Source: Methanobacteriaceae archaeon UBA349 | GTDB lineage: Archaea; Methanobacteriota; Methanobacteria; Methanobacteriales; Methanobacteriaceae | DNA length: 38,145 nucleotides | Assembly (NCBI GenBank): GCA_002509745.1 | Contig: DAWK01000135.1 | Span: 639 to 38,783 of the forward strand | Direction: 5' to 3' | Shown: positions 8,930 to 17,176 of the stretch, piece by piece | How the letters are laid out: every line of letters begins with the position of its first letter | How positions within the stretch are numbered: the stretch's first letter is position 1 | Made by a program: the position numbers and the translations under genes | Notes under the pieces: model-generated | The model's input: the letters and a program-made list of their open reading frames with translations, nothing else | What the model was told of the DNA's origin: nothing | The model's database searches: none

Positions 8930-10372
8930 TTAGTTAATCAAAAGTTTTTCTATAAATTCAGTGGAAATTTTTCGAATTTCCTCGGCCCGGGCATTATTCC
9001 TTCCTTCTAGAGTCATGCGGATATAGGGCTCAGTACCAGATGGCCTTACCAGTACCCAACTACCATCTTCAAATGTGATGCGAATACCATCTATATTATT
9101 CACATTTGAGCTATCATTAAAACAAGCTTCCAACTCAGACTCTGCACTTTCCATCACCTTATCTTTCTTTTCATTAGGGCAAGGTAGTTTTTCCCGCATG
9201 GTTGGGTACTCTGGTACGGATGCTAGTAACTCAGAAAGGGGTCCTTGATCAGAAACCATTTCCACTACCTTCAAAGCAGACAATATTCCATCAGGACACA
9301 TGCAGAATTCTGGATGTAGCCAGGTTCCAGAAGGTTCCCCACCAAAGGAAGCCTTTTCTTTAACAATTTCATGGGCCACATGAACATCTCCTACTTTGGT
9401 TCTTACAACACTTCCACCAATGCTTTCTAAAGATTCATCTATACACATGGAAGCATCTACGGTGGTAATTACGGTTCCTCCAGCCCTATGGGATATTAAA
9501 GCCAGCAACTTATCAAAATCTGCCATTTCACCAGTGTCGTCCACGGCCACCATTCGATCAGCATCACCATCATGAGCTATACCTAAATCTGATCCAGTAA
9601 ACTGCACGGTTTTCATAAGATCTTTTAGATTGGCACGATTTGGTTCTGGTTTCCGCCCAGGGAAAAATCCATCTGGTTGAGAATTTAAACTTAAAACTTC
9701 ACAGCCAGATTTTCTTAAAATAAGAGGGGATAAATAGGAAGCTGCGCCGGATCCACAGTCTACCACTACTTTTAGACCAGGTTTAATGTCCACCAGTCCC
9801 AGAAGTTCCTGAACATAATCTGAAATTAAATCCTTAACTTCTTCTTTTTTGCCCAGTTCATCCCAATTTTTTTCTAAATAATCTTTTTCATGAATTATTC
9901 GTTCTATTTCAAGTTCTTGTTCGGTGGAATAGGCCATTCCATCAGTATTCCATAATTTGATTCCATTATCTGGTGAAGGGTTATGTGATGCAGTTATCAT
10001 AACTCCGGCAGATGCATTAAGACGAGAAGCAGCAAAACCTACTACTGGTGTGGGAACCATGCCTAAATATTGAACATTACAACCCCCTTCCATCAAACCA
10101 GCACATAATGCATTTTCCAGCATTTTATTGGATGTTCTAGGATCATAACCAACAACTACATTGCCTTTTCCATTCAAATAGCTGGCAACTGCTTTCCCAA
10201 CATCAAGAGCAAGTTGGGTGTTTATTTTTTCTCCTATTTTACCTCGAATTCCTGAGGTTCCAAAAAGTCGAGGGATGGGATTTATATCCTTGTTTTCTTT
10301 TACGCTTCCTTCTTTTTTTATTCCTTCTTTTTTGGTATTTGCTTTGTTGTTTTTAAATACCATTTTAAGCAC
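8930..10372 (-). CDS. glmM: Phosphoglucosamine mutase (alpha-D-phosphohexomutase family)
   Basis: Interconverts glucosamine-6-phosphate and glucosamine-1-phosphate, feeding the GlmU-like enzyme next door. All four family signatures are visible: active-site TASHNP (catalytic Ser ~129 in this numbering), metal loop DGDADR (~268-273), sugar-binding GEPSG (~345-349) and the C-terminal phosphate loop RPSGTEPYIR. The GTG at 10372 overlaps apgM, but ATG at 10363 is the better start: it follows the apgM stop by one base and has GGTG about seven bases upstream. Even so the protein has a ~30-residue lysine-rich N-terminal extension (KKEGIKKEGSVKE) before the usual RLFGTSGIRG start. Phosphomannomutase activity is an alternative within the family. 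Translationally coupled to apgM. Confidence 0.92.
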   Translation of the reverse strand: MLKMVFKNNKANTKKEGIKKEGSVKENKDINPIPRLFGTSGIRGKIGEKINTQLALDVGKAVASYLNGKGNVVVGYDPRTSNKMLENALCAGLMEGGCNVQYLGMVPTPVVGFAASRLNASAGVMITASHNPSPDNGIKLWNTDGMAYSTEQELEIERIIHEKDYLEKNWDELGKKEEVKDLISDYVQELLGLVDIKPGLKVVVDCGSGAASYLSPLILRKSGCEVLSLNSQPDGFFPGRKPEPNRANLKDLMKTVQFTGSDLGIAHDGDADRMVAVDDTGEMADFDKLLALISHRAGGTVITTVDASMCIDESLESIGGSVVRTKVGDVHVAHEIVKEKASFGGEPSGTWLHPEFCMCPDGILSALKVVEMVSDQGPLSELLASVPEYPTMREKLPCPNEKKDKVMESAESELEACFNDSSNVNNIDGIRITFEDGSWVLVRPSGTEPYIRMTLEGRNNARAEEIRKISTEFIEKLLIN

Positions 10373-11594
10373 CGAACTTTTCAGATTTGTTCATAAGGTC
10401 CATTAATATATTCATTATATCTGAACCTCTTATTCTGCACAGACCACCCTTAGTAGCTGATCGTTCATCGAAAATTTCCACATCATCTACTCTTATTTCT
10501 GGCCCATTAATTACTAATGGAACCGGGTCTCCAGTGTGGTCCATTATTGAAATAGGAGTAGAATGGTCGGCAGTAAGTATGAAATAAGTGTCTGGAATTT
10601 TCATTACTTCTCCAATCACAGCATCAACTTTTTCCAAGAAATTCACTTTTTCTTGGAGGTTTCCATCGTGTCCCGCCTCATCAGCACCATCTATGTTGAT
10701 TAAAAGGAAGTTATACTTTGAAACATTTTCAATAATGCTTTGACTTATACTGTCTAGGTCAGTATCCACCCCACCAGTGGCCCCTTCTACTTCAATGATG
10801 TCCATTCCTGCTAGCTTCCCAATGCCCATTATAAGGCCAGTTTCAGCTATACATGCCGACTTGAGACCATATTTTTCATTGAAGGGCTGTACATCTGGCA
10901 CGGCTCCGGCCCCTCGGGGAAGTACTATATTCCCTGGTGGTTCTTCTGATTCAATTCGCTCTAAATTGAGAGCATGATCCTTTAAAATATTATAAGATTC
11001 ACTTACGAATTTATTAAGTACTCTGGCTGTTTTTTCAGCTTCAGGAGATCCATCAAGACCTACAATTTCTTTAGGAGCTTTTCCTTCTTTTTTAGGATCC
11101 GCATCACTAACTTGATCAGATAATCCACTACCCCTAAGCACTAAAACTGACCGGTGGCCGGTGGACTCTTTGAAAATAATCTCAACATCTTCAAATCCTT
11201 CTAATTGAATGGAATTTAAACTTGAAGCCAATAGTTCTGTTTTTTCCCTTATTCTCCCTGCTCGACGGTCGATTATAAGTCCTTCTTCATTAGAAGTAGA
11301 AAAATTGCACCTAAAGGCAATATCTCCGGGCAGGACTTCTATTCCCACACCTGCAGCTTCAAATGGCCCTCTACCGGTGTAAACCTGATAAGGATCGTAT
11401 CCCAGTATTGAAATGTGGGAAGTATCACTTCCGGCCCTTATACCTGGTTTTATAGGATCCATTATTCCGTTGATACCTATTTTTGCCATTTCGTCCATGT
11501 TGGGGGTTTTAGCCGCTTCAAGCGGAGTTTTATTATCCAGTTCTTTTAAGGGACGATCTGCCATCCCGTCGATTATCATTATTATCCCTTTCAT
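10365..11594 (-). CDS. apgM: 2,3-bisphosphoglycerate-independent phosphoglycerate mutase, archaeal type
   Basis: Interconverts 3- and 2-phosphoglycerate in glycolysis/gluconeogenesis (alkaline-phosphatase superfamily, ApgM family). I start it at ATG 11594, giving 409 residues beginning [15 protein letters not shown], the family N-terminus; an open frame continues upstream to 11678 but that part overlaps the DUF92 gene and looks non-coding. Visible motifs include the metal/nucleophile region [18 protein letters not shown], the GRGPFEAAG block, [11 protein letters not shown] and the C-terminal TADHSTP metal site. It begins about 20 bases after the DUF92 stop and runs directly into glmM, so the three likely form one transcript linking triose phosphate flux and amino-sugar synthesis. 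Confidence 0.93.
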   Translation of the reverse strand: MKGIIMIIDGMADRPLKELDNKTPLEAAKTPNMDEMAKIGINGIMDPIKPGIRAGSDTSHISILGYDPYQVYTGRGPFEAAGVGIEVLPGDIAFRCNFSTSNEEGLIIDRRAGRIREKTELLASSLNSIQLEGFEDVEIIFKESTGHRSVLVLRGSGLSDQVSDADPKKEGKAPKEIVGLDGSPEAEKTARVLNKFVSESYNILKDHALNLERIESEEPPGNIVLPRGAGAVPDVQPFNEKYGLKSACIAETGLIMGIGKLAGMDIIEVEGATGGVDTDLDSISQSIIENVSKYNFLLINIDGADEAGHDGNLQEKVNFLEKVDAVIGEVMKIPDTYFILTADHSTPISIMDHTGDPVPLVINGPEIRVDDVEIFDERSATKGGLCRIRGSDIMNILMDLMNKSEKFGA

Positions 11595-11616
11595 GTTATC
11601 AACTCTAAGTAAGTGC

Positions 11617-12306
11617 TTAAACCAGCATAATTCCCAGAAATGCCCCGGTGAGGGTGGCCAGGAGATTAACGTGCTCATTAGTAATATAATTTCTTCTCTC
11701 GAAAATTGCTCCTAGGAAACTGTCCATAAAACAGCCTACAGTACCTGCTATTATGGATATTTTTAAGCAAACAAATGGGTCAGGGAGAATTCCCAGTAAA
11801 TATGCAAATATTCCAATTAGTCCTGCCCCTAAAATACCTGCGACAGTTCCTAAAACCGATACTCCTCCATCTGTACCGGGAGCTACCTTTTTAAGTGTGG
11901 TAACCAGGCGAGGTGTCTGGGTAACTCCAACTTCGCTGGCCATCGTATCGGCTGTAGCAGTAGCTATTGAACCAATAAATCCGCCTACAAAACCGTCGTA
12001 ATATCCAAATGCGGCCATTACAAAAGGCACGATTCCATTAGAAATAACGTTTTTTGCAGATCGGGTACCTTCATACACACCAAGTTCTTTTTTATATTGG
12101 TGTTTGTATTTGGTTGATACCAGGCCTAAAATAAGAAAAATAAGAATTAAAAGTAGCCAGTTAAAACCAGCAGCTAATATGATTATAAGACCCATGATAA
12201 CCATGAAAAGAGATCCCCAAAAGTCAAGAGCCCCTCTAAAGTAAGTAACAAGGCCCATGATTGAGCAAAGGATCACATATCCCCAGTATATCATAACCGG
12301 TCCCAT
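11617..12306 (-). CDS. DUF92 / TIGR00297 family integral membrane protein
   Basis: A 229-residue membrane protein with about six hydrophobic segments. The conserved GIVPFVMAA, ATATADTMASEVG, and GTDGGVSVLGTVAG blocks identify the DUF92 family. In plants and cyanobacteria the characterised member VTE6 is a phytyl-phosphate kinase; the asparagine/aspartate-rich ADTMASE and TDGGVS motifs are shared. By analogy a polyprenyl-phosphate kinase role in archaeal lipid or isoprenoid salvage is conceivable, but this is inference. Start ATG 12306 has no obvious ribosome binding site; an in-frame ATG lies at 12294. It heads a probable operon with apgM and glmM, and follows S3Ae after about 60 bases. Confidence 0.8.
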   Translation of the reverse strand: MGPVMIYWGYVILCSIMGLVTYFRGALDFWGSLFMVIMGLIIILAAGFNWLLLILIFLILGLVSTKYKHQYKKELGVYEGTRSAKNVISNGIVPFVMAAFGYYDGFVGGFIGSIATATADTMASEVGVTQTPRLVTTLKKVAPGTDGGVSVLGTVAGILGAGLIGIFAYLLGILPDPFVCLKISIIAGTVGCFMDSFLGAIFERRNYITNEHVNLLATLTGAFLGIMLV

Positions 12307-12369
12307 TTCATATTTTTATAAGTTTTATTTATTATTAATTTAAAAAAATAGATTTAATTTGAGTTAAAT

Positions 12370-12957
12370 CTATTGTGGCTCTTCTAAGACCTTGGTCTTA
12401 ATAGTTTCTACTCTCTTTAGAGGGTAGATTTTTTTAGCCTTATGGTAAATTTCAGAAGCTATTTTACCAGTAACTAATCCTTCGATTACTTGCTCAAAGC
12501 TCTTGTCAGCGGCAATCTTGATTAAGAGTTGCTGAATAGTTTCCCTCATGAATTTTTGTTGGGAAGACTTGGCTCTTCTAGTGGTTATTGCGAGCATGTG
12601 CACTTTCATGGTGAATCCGTCGTTAGTTTTAACAATAACTGGGGCGTCGATTCGGCTGGTTCCTCTTCGGATCATACTTCTAACATAATCAGTAGTTACT
12701 TGATGTCCGATGAATCTGGTTCCTGCAGTATCTCCGGCTACTTCACTAATTTGGAATTTTAATTTCACGTATTGTTTAGAGAAGTCGCCAGTTAATTCTC
12801 TCATAGTAGTGTCTATTCTTCTTTTAAGGAGAAACTCAGGGTCCTTTGCAGGTGTAATCCCGATTTCGCTTCCTCCGAATGCTTTAGGACTAGTAATTTT
12901 GTACCATTGTTTCTCTTTCCATGTATCACGTACTCTTCTTCGTCGCGCTTTAGCCAT
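12370..12957 (-). CDS. rps3ae: 30S ribosomal protein S3Ae (eS1)
   Basis: A 195-residue small-subunit ribosomal protein specific to archaea and eukaryotes. It begins MAKARRRRVRDTWKEKQWY and contains the family blocks FGGSEIGITPAKDPE, RFIGHQVTTDYVRSMIRRG and TTRRAKSSQQKFMRE. The start ATG is preceded by a perfect GGTGAT with good spacing. Length is normal for the family. It lies upstream of the DUF92-apgM-glmM genes in the same direction and is the first gene after a long intergenic region, so its promoter should be in 12958-13354. Confidence 0.96.
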   Translation of the reverse strand: MAKARRRRVRDTWKEKQWYKITSPKAFGGSEIGITPAKDPEFLLKRRIDTTMRELTGDFSKQYVKLKFQISEVAGDTAGTRFIGHQVTTDYVRSMIRRGTSRIDAPVIVKTNDGFTMKVHMLAITTRRAKSSQQKFMRETIQQLLIKIAADKSFEQVIEGLVTGKIASEIYHKAKKIYPLKRVETIKTKVLEEPQ

Positions 12958-13354
12958 ATTATCACCTTAAATTGTAAAATCTGGGTAAAAAGAATTTTGA
13001 AATAATCAAATTTCTAGTTATCAAATTCAAATAAATATTAAATCAACTACATAATTACAAAACTGAAAAAAATCTATCATGCCTTTATTATAAAGTCACA
13101 TTCATGATTTATAAATGTATTGAGTTTATTTCCAGTAAATTTTTAAAAAAGTTTGCACCGCCAATAAATTGAAGTATTCCTATTTTTGAGTATCCTTATA
13201 TTTAACCTTGTGCTATATGAAAAAATTTTAATATTAATTTATAATCTTATTAAAGAACTACAAAAATTAAATTTATAAATTTATAAATTTATAGATTTTA
13301 ATAAAATTTCAATAATTTTAATAAAATATTTTAATATAATAAAGATTTAAATTA
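12958..13354. other. Intergenic region upstream of S3Ae
   Basis: This 397-base AT-rich gap separates S3Ae from the NifX-like gene. A CTTTATAA-like element is readable on the minus strand near 13088-13095 and a TTTATAAA palindrome near 13108-13115; either could be a TATA box, but both are far (130+ bases) from the S3Ae start. No ORF or RNA gene was recognised. Confidence 0.4.
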
Positions 13355-13684
13355 TCAAATTGGTTTTTTCATGAACTTATAATGTTTTATGTAATGATCA
13401 AGAACTTCTTCTACAGTTCCTTCGTCTTCTACCAGTTTAATTCCTTTTTGCTCCAGGCCAAATTTACCATTCATTCCGGCCTGTACACATATAACCACTT
13501 CACAATCTTCAATAATGTCTAATGGCCTTTTCCACTGATGTTTTTCACCTTCAGTCATGGAAACATTTCTTCTTTCAACAAAAATGGCCTTTTCTTTGTT
13601 AAATTCATATATGGAAAAATGATCTGCTTTTCCAAAGTGAAGGTCTGCATTAATTCCGTCTGAAGATGCTACAGCTATTTTCAT
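13355..13684 (-). CDS. NifX/NafY-type FeMo-cofactor-binding domain protein
   Basis: A 109-residue single-domain protein of the dinitrogenase iron-molybdenum cofactor biosynthesis family (NifB C-terminal/NifX/MTH1175 type). It starts MKIAVASSDGINADLHFGKADHFSIYEF, the typical N-terminal strand with a GKADHF ligand-like region, and has the conserved VVICVQAGMNG near residue 67. Free-standing members occur widely in methanogens that may or may not fix nitrogen, and are thought to bind metal-sulfur clusters. No other nif gene lies in this window, so a nitrogenase role is not supported by context. It follows an iron-sulfur flavoprotein gene in the same direction after ~100 bases. ATG start with a weak GATGAT-like site. 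Confidence 0.85.
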   Translation of the reverse strand: MKIAVASSDGINADLHFGKADHFSIYEFNKEKAIFVERRNVSMTEGEKHQWKRPLDIIEDCEVVICVQAGMNGKFGLEQKGIKLVEDEGTVEEVLDHYIKHYKFMKKPI

Positions 13685-13783
13685 GGTTAATCATCATTAA
13701 ATTTTATTGATGTTTTTTAATAAAATAAATTAAGATAAAAAATTAAATAATTATAAATTAATTAGTTAGATGGCTGGATTCAA

Positions 13784-14353
13784 TTATTCGTTGATTTTGT
13801 TAATTAATTTGGCCACATTTTCTCCAAATAAGCGTATGGTTTCCATTCCTTCGGTATCTTCTTCCACTTCACCAGGGGCCCATCCAAAGACCATGTTCCA
13901 ATAGTTGGATCCGGGTACAATCATCTCGTTTATGAAATAAAACATTAATAATTCTTGTATGGCGGCAGTATGCCCGCCCCTACGTGCTACGGCAATAGGG
14001 CCTCCCACTTTCCAGCTTAAAAAGTTGTCTGTTGATTTGGAAACCATTCCTATTCTTTGTAAAGCGGCCATGAGTGATCCCCGGGCAGTACCAAAGTAAA
14101 CTGGGCTTCCTACAATGAAACCTTCAGATTCTCTTATTTTATCTATGATGTCGTTTAATCCATCATCCAGTTTGCACTTTTTGATTTTTTTGCACTTACC
14201 GCAAGCATGACAAGAATCAATAGTCATCTTTCTAAGGGATATTATTTCGGTTTCCAGGCCGTTTTTCTCTATTTCTTCGGCACATTTTTCCATTACTTGC
14301 ATAGTATTGCTTTTTTTTCGTGGGCTGGCACATATTAATAGGACTTTTTTCAT
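13784..14353 (-). CDS. Iron-sulfur flavoprotein (NADPH-dependent FMN reductase-like)
   Basis: A 189-residue flavodoxin-fold protein of the Isf type. The N-terminal ICASPRKKSNT is the FMN phosphate loop. Four cysteines at C48, C51, C54 and C60 (CX2CX2CX5C) form the compact 4Fe-4S motif diagnostic of archaeal iron-sulfur flavoproteins. GSPVYFGTARGSLMAALQR is the flavin-ring region of the family. Known Isf proteins take electrons from ferredoxin and can reduce oxygen or peroxide, so a role in electron transfer or oxidative-stress defence is likely, but the substrate is unknown. Start ATG has TTAGGAGA upstream. The adjoining NifX-like gene suggests a small redox/cluster unit. Confidence 0.88.
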   Translation of the reverse strand: MKKVLLICASPRKKSNTMQVMEKCAEEIEKNGLETEIISLRKMTIDSCHACGKCKKIKKCKLDDGLNDIIDKIRESEGFIVGSPVYFGTARGSLMAALQRIGMVSKSTDNFLSWKVGGPIAVARRGGHTAAIQELLMFYFINEMIVPGSNYWNMVFGWAPGEVEEDTEGMETIRLFGENVAKLINKINE

Positions 14354-14714
14354 TATAGAATCTCCTAAATGTTCTTTTATTAATTTATTTAATTCATAAC
14401 CTCTATTTCTAATGAAATTAAGATTCCATTCAATGTAATACTTTTAGAATGTTATTAAACAAATATTTATCTCAGAATTTGCATGTAAAAATAAAATTTT
14501 ATTTAATAATTAATTTAATCAGTACCTTTATAAGGAACTCAAAACAATATTAAGTATAACGAAATTTATTGAATATTGATAAAATTGAAATATGTATGGT
14601 ATGCTATTTTTATTTTAAATTCATTTATTTTCAAATTATAAAATAATAAAAATTATATTTGGAGTTGATTTTTTCCCATCTGAAATAACAGGATATATTC
14701 CTATAATCTCCACC
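14354..14714. other. Divergent intergenic region
   Basis: This 361-base gap lies between the minus-strand flavoprotein gene and the plus-strand 14.7-kb gene. It holds a 16-base A/T palindrome (AAATAAAATTTTATTT) at 14489-14504, which may be chance at this composition, and near the right end the open frame described for the following gene. GGAG at 14661-14664 looks like a ribosome binding site with no usable start codon after it. Confidence 0.4.
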
Positions 14715-15263
14715 ATGCTTGGGGTGACTATGGGCCTTGTATCTAGTGAGATAAGTAATTTACGTAGACATAAACGATCAAAAAGAAGCAAAATTAATTC
14801 AACCAGAACTCTAATTTCCCTGGAAAATGAGAGAAATATTGACTTACTTAAAGATTTCTGGTATAAATTAAACAATTCAGAAGAATACGAAACTGAAAAT
14901 GACGAATTAAAGATTGATCTGGCACATAAATTGATTAAAATGCCTAAACCCTCATGGAATAATGATATGTGGGGTAAACAAGCTTCTTTTTTACCAATAA
15001 CATTTGTTGATAAAGAAATAATAGCAGTTTCATCTTTTAATCATTGTTTAGATGCCCTTAAATCTATTTACACTAAATTAATAGATTTAGATACCAAGGA
15101 TAGGGAATATAACAGTACTTATGCTTCTAGCGGTGCTAAATTATCCACATTACCTCGTTCCAACAGATTTAAAGAGGAAGCTCCCTCTTTATGGGACGAA
15201 TTTGAAAAGATTACTTTAAATCTGATTGAAAATGGTAATCCCTTAAATAAAAGAAAAAAATAG
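14715..15263 (+). CDS. Uncharacterised protein, probably membrane-anchored
   Basis: I do not recognise the family. The protein is 182 residues from ATG 14715. The N-terminus (MLGVTMGLVSSEIS) is moderately hydrophobic, followed by a basic patch (LRRHKRSKRSK) and a soluble, mixed-charge region with PSWNNDMWGKQASFLP and PSLWDEFEKI blocks. The reading frame stays open upstream to a stop at 14616 and translates as ...GVDFFPSEITGYIPIISTM, which would complete a transmembrane helix, but contains no ATG, GTG or TTG. So either the protein starts at 14715 without a ribosome binding site, or the true start is non-canonical or altered. ATATAT at 14693-14698 could be a TATA box for a near-leaderless message. 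It is followed by the 14-bp repeat array. Confidence 0.6.
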   Translation: MLGVTMGLVSSEISNLRRHKRSKRSKINSTRTLISLENERNIDLLKDFWYKLNNSEEYETENDELKIDLAHKLIKMPKPSWNNDMWGKQASFLPITFVDKEIIAVSSFNHCLDALKSIYTKLIDLDTKDREYNSTYASSGAKLSTLPRSNRFKEEAPSLWDEFEKITLNLIENGNPLNKRKK

Positions 15264-15280
15264 GGGCCATTTTCATATTT

Positions 15281-15350
15281 ATTTTTTATTACATATTTTT
15301 TATTACATATTTTTTATTACATATTTTTTATTACATATTTTTTATTACAT
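15281..15350. repeat. Five perfect 14-bp tandem repeats
   Basis: The unit ATTTTTTATTACAT occurs five times head to tail without a mismatch, starting 18 bases after the stop of the preceding gene. Each unit contains a T6 tract, so the array could act as a multi-copy archaeal (oligo-T) terminator. Each also carries TTACAT, the half-site found in the palindromic elements before the next gene, so it could instead be a protein-binding array. Confidence 0.95.
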
Positions 15351-15497
15351 TATAATAATGGAAATTTTTTCCGATCTATTTTTTTTATTTTTATTTACAT
15401 TTTTAAGCTATTTGGTGTATTATTTATTTTTTTAGATATTCTGAAATGTTTTAACTGTTAAAAACTACTTCTTCTTGATTTTTGATGTTAATCACTA

Positions 15498-15546
15498 TTT
15501 ACATATAGTAAACTTTATATTACATAATGTAAAGTATAATTTACAT
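15498..15546 (+). promoter_or_regulatory. TATA box overlapped by TTTAC/GTAAA palindromic operator elements
   Basis: TTTACATATAGTAAA (15498-15512) is an inverted repeat with five-base arms. TTACATAATGTAA (15520-15532) is a perfect palindrome around a central A. ATGTAAA (15527-15533) and TTTACAT (15540-15546) form a third inverted pair. A TATA box TTTATATT (15514-15521) is embedded, about 52-59 bases before the ATG at 15573. Such overlap with the core promoter is the arrangement expected of a repressor operator. Identity of the binding protein is inferred, the Xre protein at 16940 being the obvious candidate. Confidence 0.65.
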
Positions 15547-15572
15547 AATGAATTTATAAAGGTGAATTTATC

Positions 15573-15980
15573 ATGAATCTTAAAAAACAAGGAATGATTT
15601 TAAAAATAGTTTCAGCTTTTGTAACTGGTTTGTGGGTGGCTGGATTGATTATTGGAAGTATTTATTTAGTTTTACTGGCTATTCTCGTAGTTATTATAGA
15701 AATTCCGATTATCTACATTAAAAGAGACAATCTAAAAGACATGTTTCAAGGTGATGGTAATGTGGTAGAAGATGAAAGAACTCAGCTAATCAATGAAAAA
15801 GCATCCACTATGACCCTGGGCATTTTCATAGCAGTTATAATTTATGTAGGTATAATTATTTTGGCCCTTAGAAATAGCTTTCCTGAATGGACTCTGACGG
15901 GTTATACTTTAATAGGATCTGCAGTTGTATGTCTGGTCATTTATGGGATTTCTCGTATTCACTACAGTCGAAAATATTAA
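15573..15980 (+). CDS. DUF2178 family membrane protein
   Basis: A 135-residue integral membrane protein with four hydrophobic segments (about residues 10-28, 29-47, 80-98 and 110-128) arranged as two hairpins. The cytosolic loop between them has the family signature VVEDERTQLINEKAS. No biochemical function is established for DUF2178. In archaea these proteins are often adjacent to small Xre-type regulators, as here (this is recall, not a search). ATG start is preceded by AAGGTGA with seven-base spacing. It is the first gene of the plus-strand island, and its promoter carries the palindromic operator elements. Confidence 0.85.
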   Translation: MNLKKQGMILKIVSAFVTGLWVAGLIIGSIYLVLLAILVVIIEIPIIYIKRDNLKDMFQGDGNVVEDERTQLINEKASTMTLGIFIAVIIYVGIIILALRNSFPEWTLTGYTLIGSAVVCLVIYGISRIHYSRKY

Positions 15981-16020
15981 ACTAATTTTTATAAAACCAA
16001 TGGATAGATGAGTTGATAAA

Positions 16021-16794
16021 ATGAATACCGACCGGAAATTATTTTTAATTTTATGGATGGGCAGTATTTTTGGATTAATAGCCATCATGCCTTATGTTTT
16101 TACGCTTCAGGGCAGCTTACTTGGAAATTCACCGATTCCGCCTTACTTGCTAATTGCAGGACAAATTATTCAAAATGCTGTTATTTTTGCAATTACCATT
16201 TTTATAGGACTTAAACTTGCAAAGAAAGTTGGATTAGGACTTCCAATATTAGAATGCTGGTTAGAAGGTAGAAAAACAAAAAGTGATCTAAAATCTATTC
16301 TGGGAATATCTATTGGCCTGGGATTACTGTTAGGTGTCTTGATTGTTGGTTTGGATTTATTATTTTCCCTTATGGGAGTGACCATTAGTGTAGCTCAAGC
16401 CAGTTCTATAACTCCTCCTGCATGGCAAGGTTTCTTAGCATCTTTTTATGGTGGAATAAACGAGGAAATCATGCTAAGACTATTCTTAATGACGTTATTA
16501 GTGTGGATATTCTACAAGATCAAAAAAACAAAAGAAGGAACCCCAAACAAACTCAGTATATGGTTGGGAATTATCCTGGCAGCAATCATATTTGGCGCCG
16601 GCCATTTACCTGCTTTAATGAGCATAACCACCATAACTCCCTTACTAATTACCCGCACCATCGCTTTAAATGCCTTAGGTGGAATTATATTTGGATGGCT
16701 TTACTGGAAAAAAGGCCTGGAGTCCGCCATGATATCTCATTTTTCTGCTGATATTGTGCTTCATGTGATAGTTCCATTACTGTTATTTATTTAA
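16021..16794 (+). CDS. CPBP-family intramembrane metalloprotease (first copy)
   Basis: A 257-residue polytopic membrane protein of the CAAX-protease and bacteriocin-processing (CPBP/Abi, Rce1-like) family. Visible active-site motifs: EEIMLR (E148, E149, R153), FGAGHLP (H195) and a final HFSAD (H240), with D where the family more often has N. About seven to eight hydrophobic segments. Relatives cleave prenylated or peptide substrates or give self-immunity to peptides; the substrate here is unknown. It begins 40 bases after the DUF2178 gene, so co-transcription is likely. Start ATG has GAGTTGAT upstream. An ancestrally related second copy lies at 18010. Confidence 0.85.
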   Translation: MNTDRKLFLILWMGSIFGLIAIMPYVFTLQGSLLGNSPIPPYLLIAGQIIQNAVIFAITIFIGLKLAKKVGLGLPILECWLEGRKTKSDLKSILGISIGLGLLLGVLIVGLDLLFSLMGVTISVAQASSITPPAWQGFLASFYGGINEEIMLRLFLMTLLVWIFYKIKKTKEGTPNKLSIWLGIILAAIIFGAGHLPALMSITTITPLLITRTIALNALGGIIFGWLYWKKGLESAMISHFSADIVLHVIVPLLLFI

Positions 16795-16939
16795 ATTCAA
16801 AGAAAAAGGATTAAATGAAATTATTTGTCATATCGGAAGCCTATAAAAAAATAAAATAGTTTCCCGGCCACTAAATAAGTGGGGATCAATGTAAAAGTTA
16901 GGTTGATGTGGAATTTGAATATTTATCAGGTGTTTAACC

Positions 16940-17134
16940 ATGGAAAATAAATTAAAAGTATTCCGGGCAATGAAAGATTTAACTCAGGAGGATTTGGCCA
17001 TGGAGTTGGGAGTAACTCGGCAGACTATCATTGCTATAGAAAAAAATAAGTATGATCCTTCTCTAAATCTGGCATTTAAAATGGCTGAATTTTTTAAGGT
17101 AACAATTGAGGATATTTTTATTTATAATGAATAA
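16940..17134 (+). CDS. Small Xre-family helix-turn-helix regulator
   Basis: A 64-residue stand-alone HTH protein: MENKLKVFRAMKDLTQEDLA, then the recognition region VTRQTIIAIEKNKYDPSL, and a C-terminal IEDIFIY, the standard YozG-like layout. Likely a dimeric DNA-binding repressor. It lies 145 bases after the first CPBP gene; the gap holds a short CCACT/AGTGG hairpin (16868-16882) and one ATGTAAA half-site (16889-16895) like those in the operator at 15498-15546, which hints at autoregulation but could be chance. GGTGTTTAACC precedes the ATG. It almost certainly controls neighbours rather than distant genes, but this is inference. Confidence 0.9.
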   Translation: MENKLKVFRAMKDLTQEDLAMELGVTRQTIIAIEKNKYDPSLNLAFKMAEFFKVTIEDIFIYNE

Positions 17135-17176
17135 TTTAAATGTTATATGATTGATTTAAGGATAATGGGTGATTTA

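Noticed and set aside
11595..11678. Upstream extension of apgM (MSTLISWPPSPGHF...)
   Set aside because: It overlaps the DUF92 gene and does not resemble ApgM N-termini; ATG 11594 fits the family.
13355..14353. Nitrogenase-related cluster
   Set aside because: A NifX-like domain protein next to an iron-sulfur flavoprotein is common in methanogens; no nifH, D, K, E, N or B gene is in the window.
14489..14504. 16-base A/T palindrome
   Set aside because: Composition is so A/T-rich that such palindromes are expected by chance; no second copy found.
16815..16859. 14-codon ORF (MKLFVISEAYKKIK) with AAGGATTAA upstream
   Set aside because: Too short to judge and no hydrophobic or conserved features; possible leader peptide but not supported.
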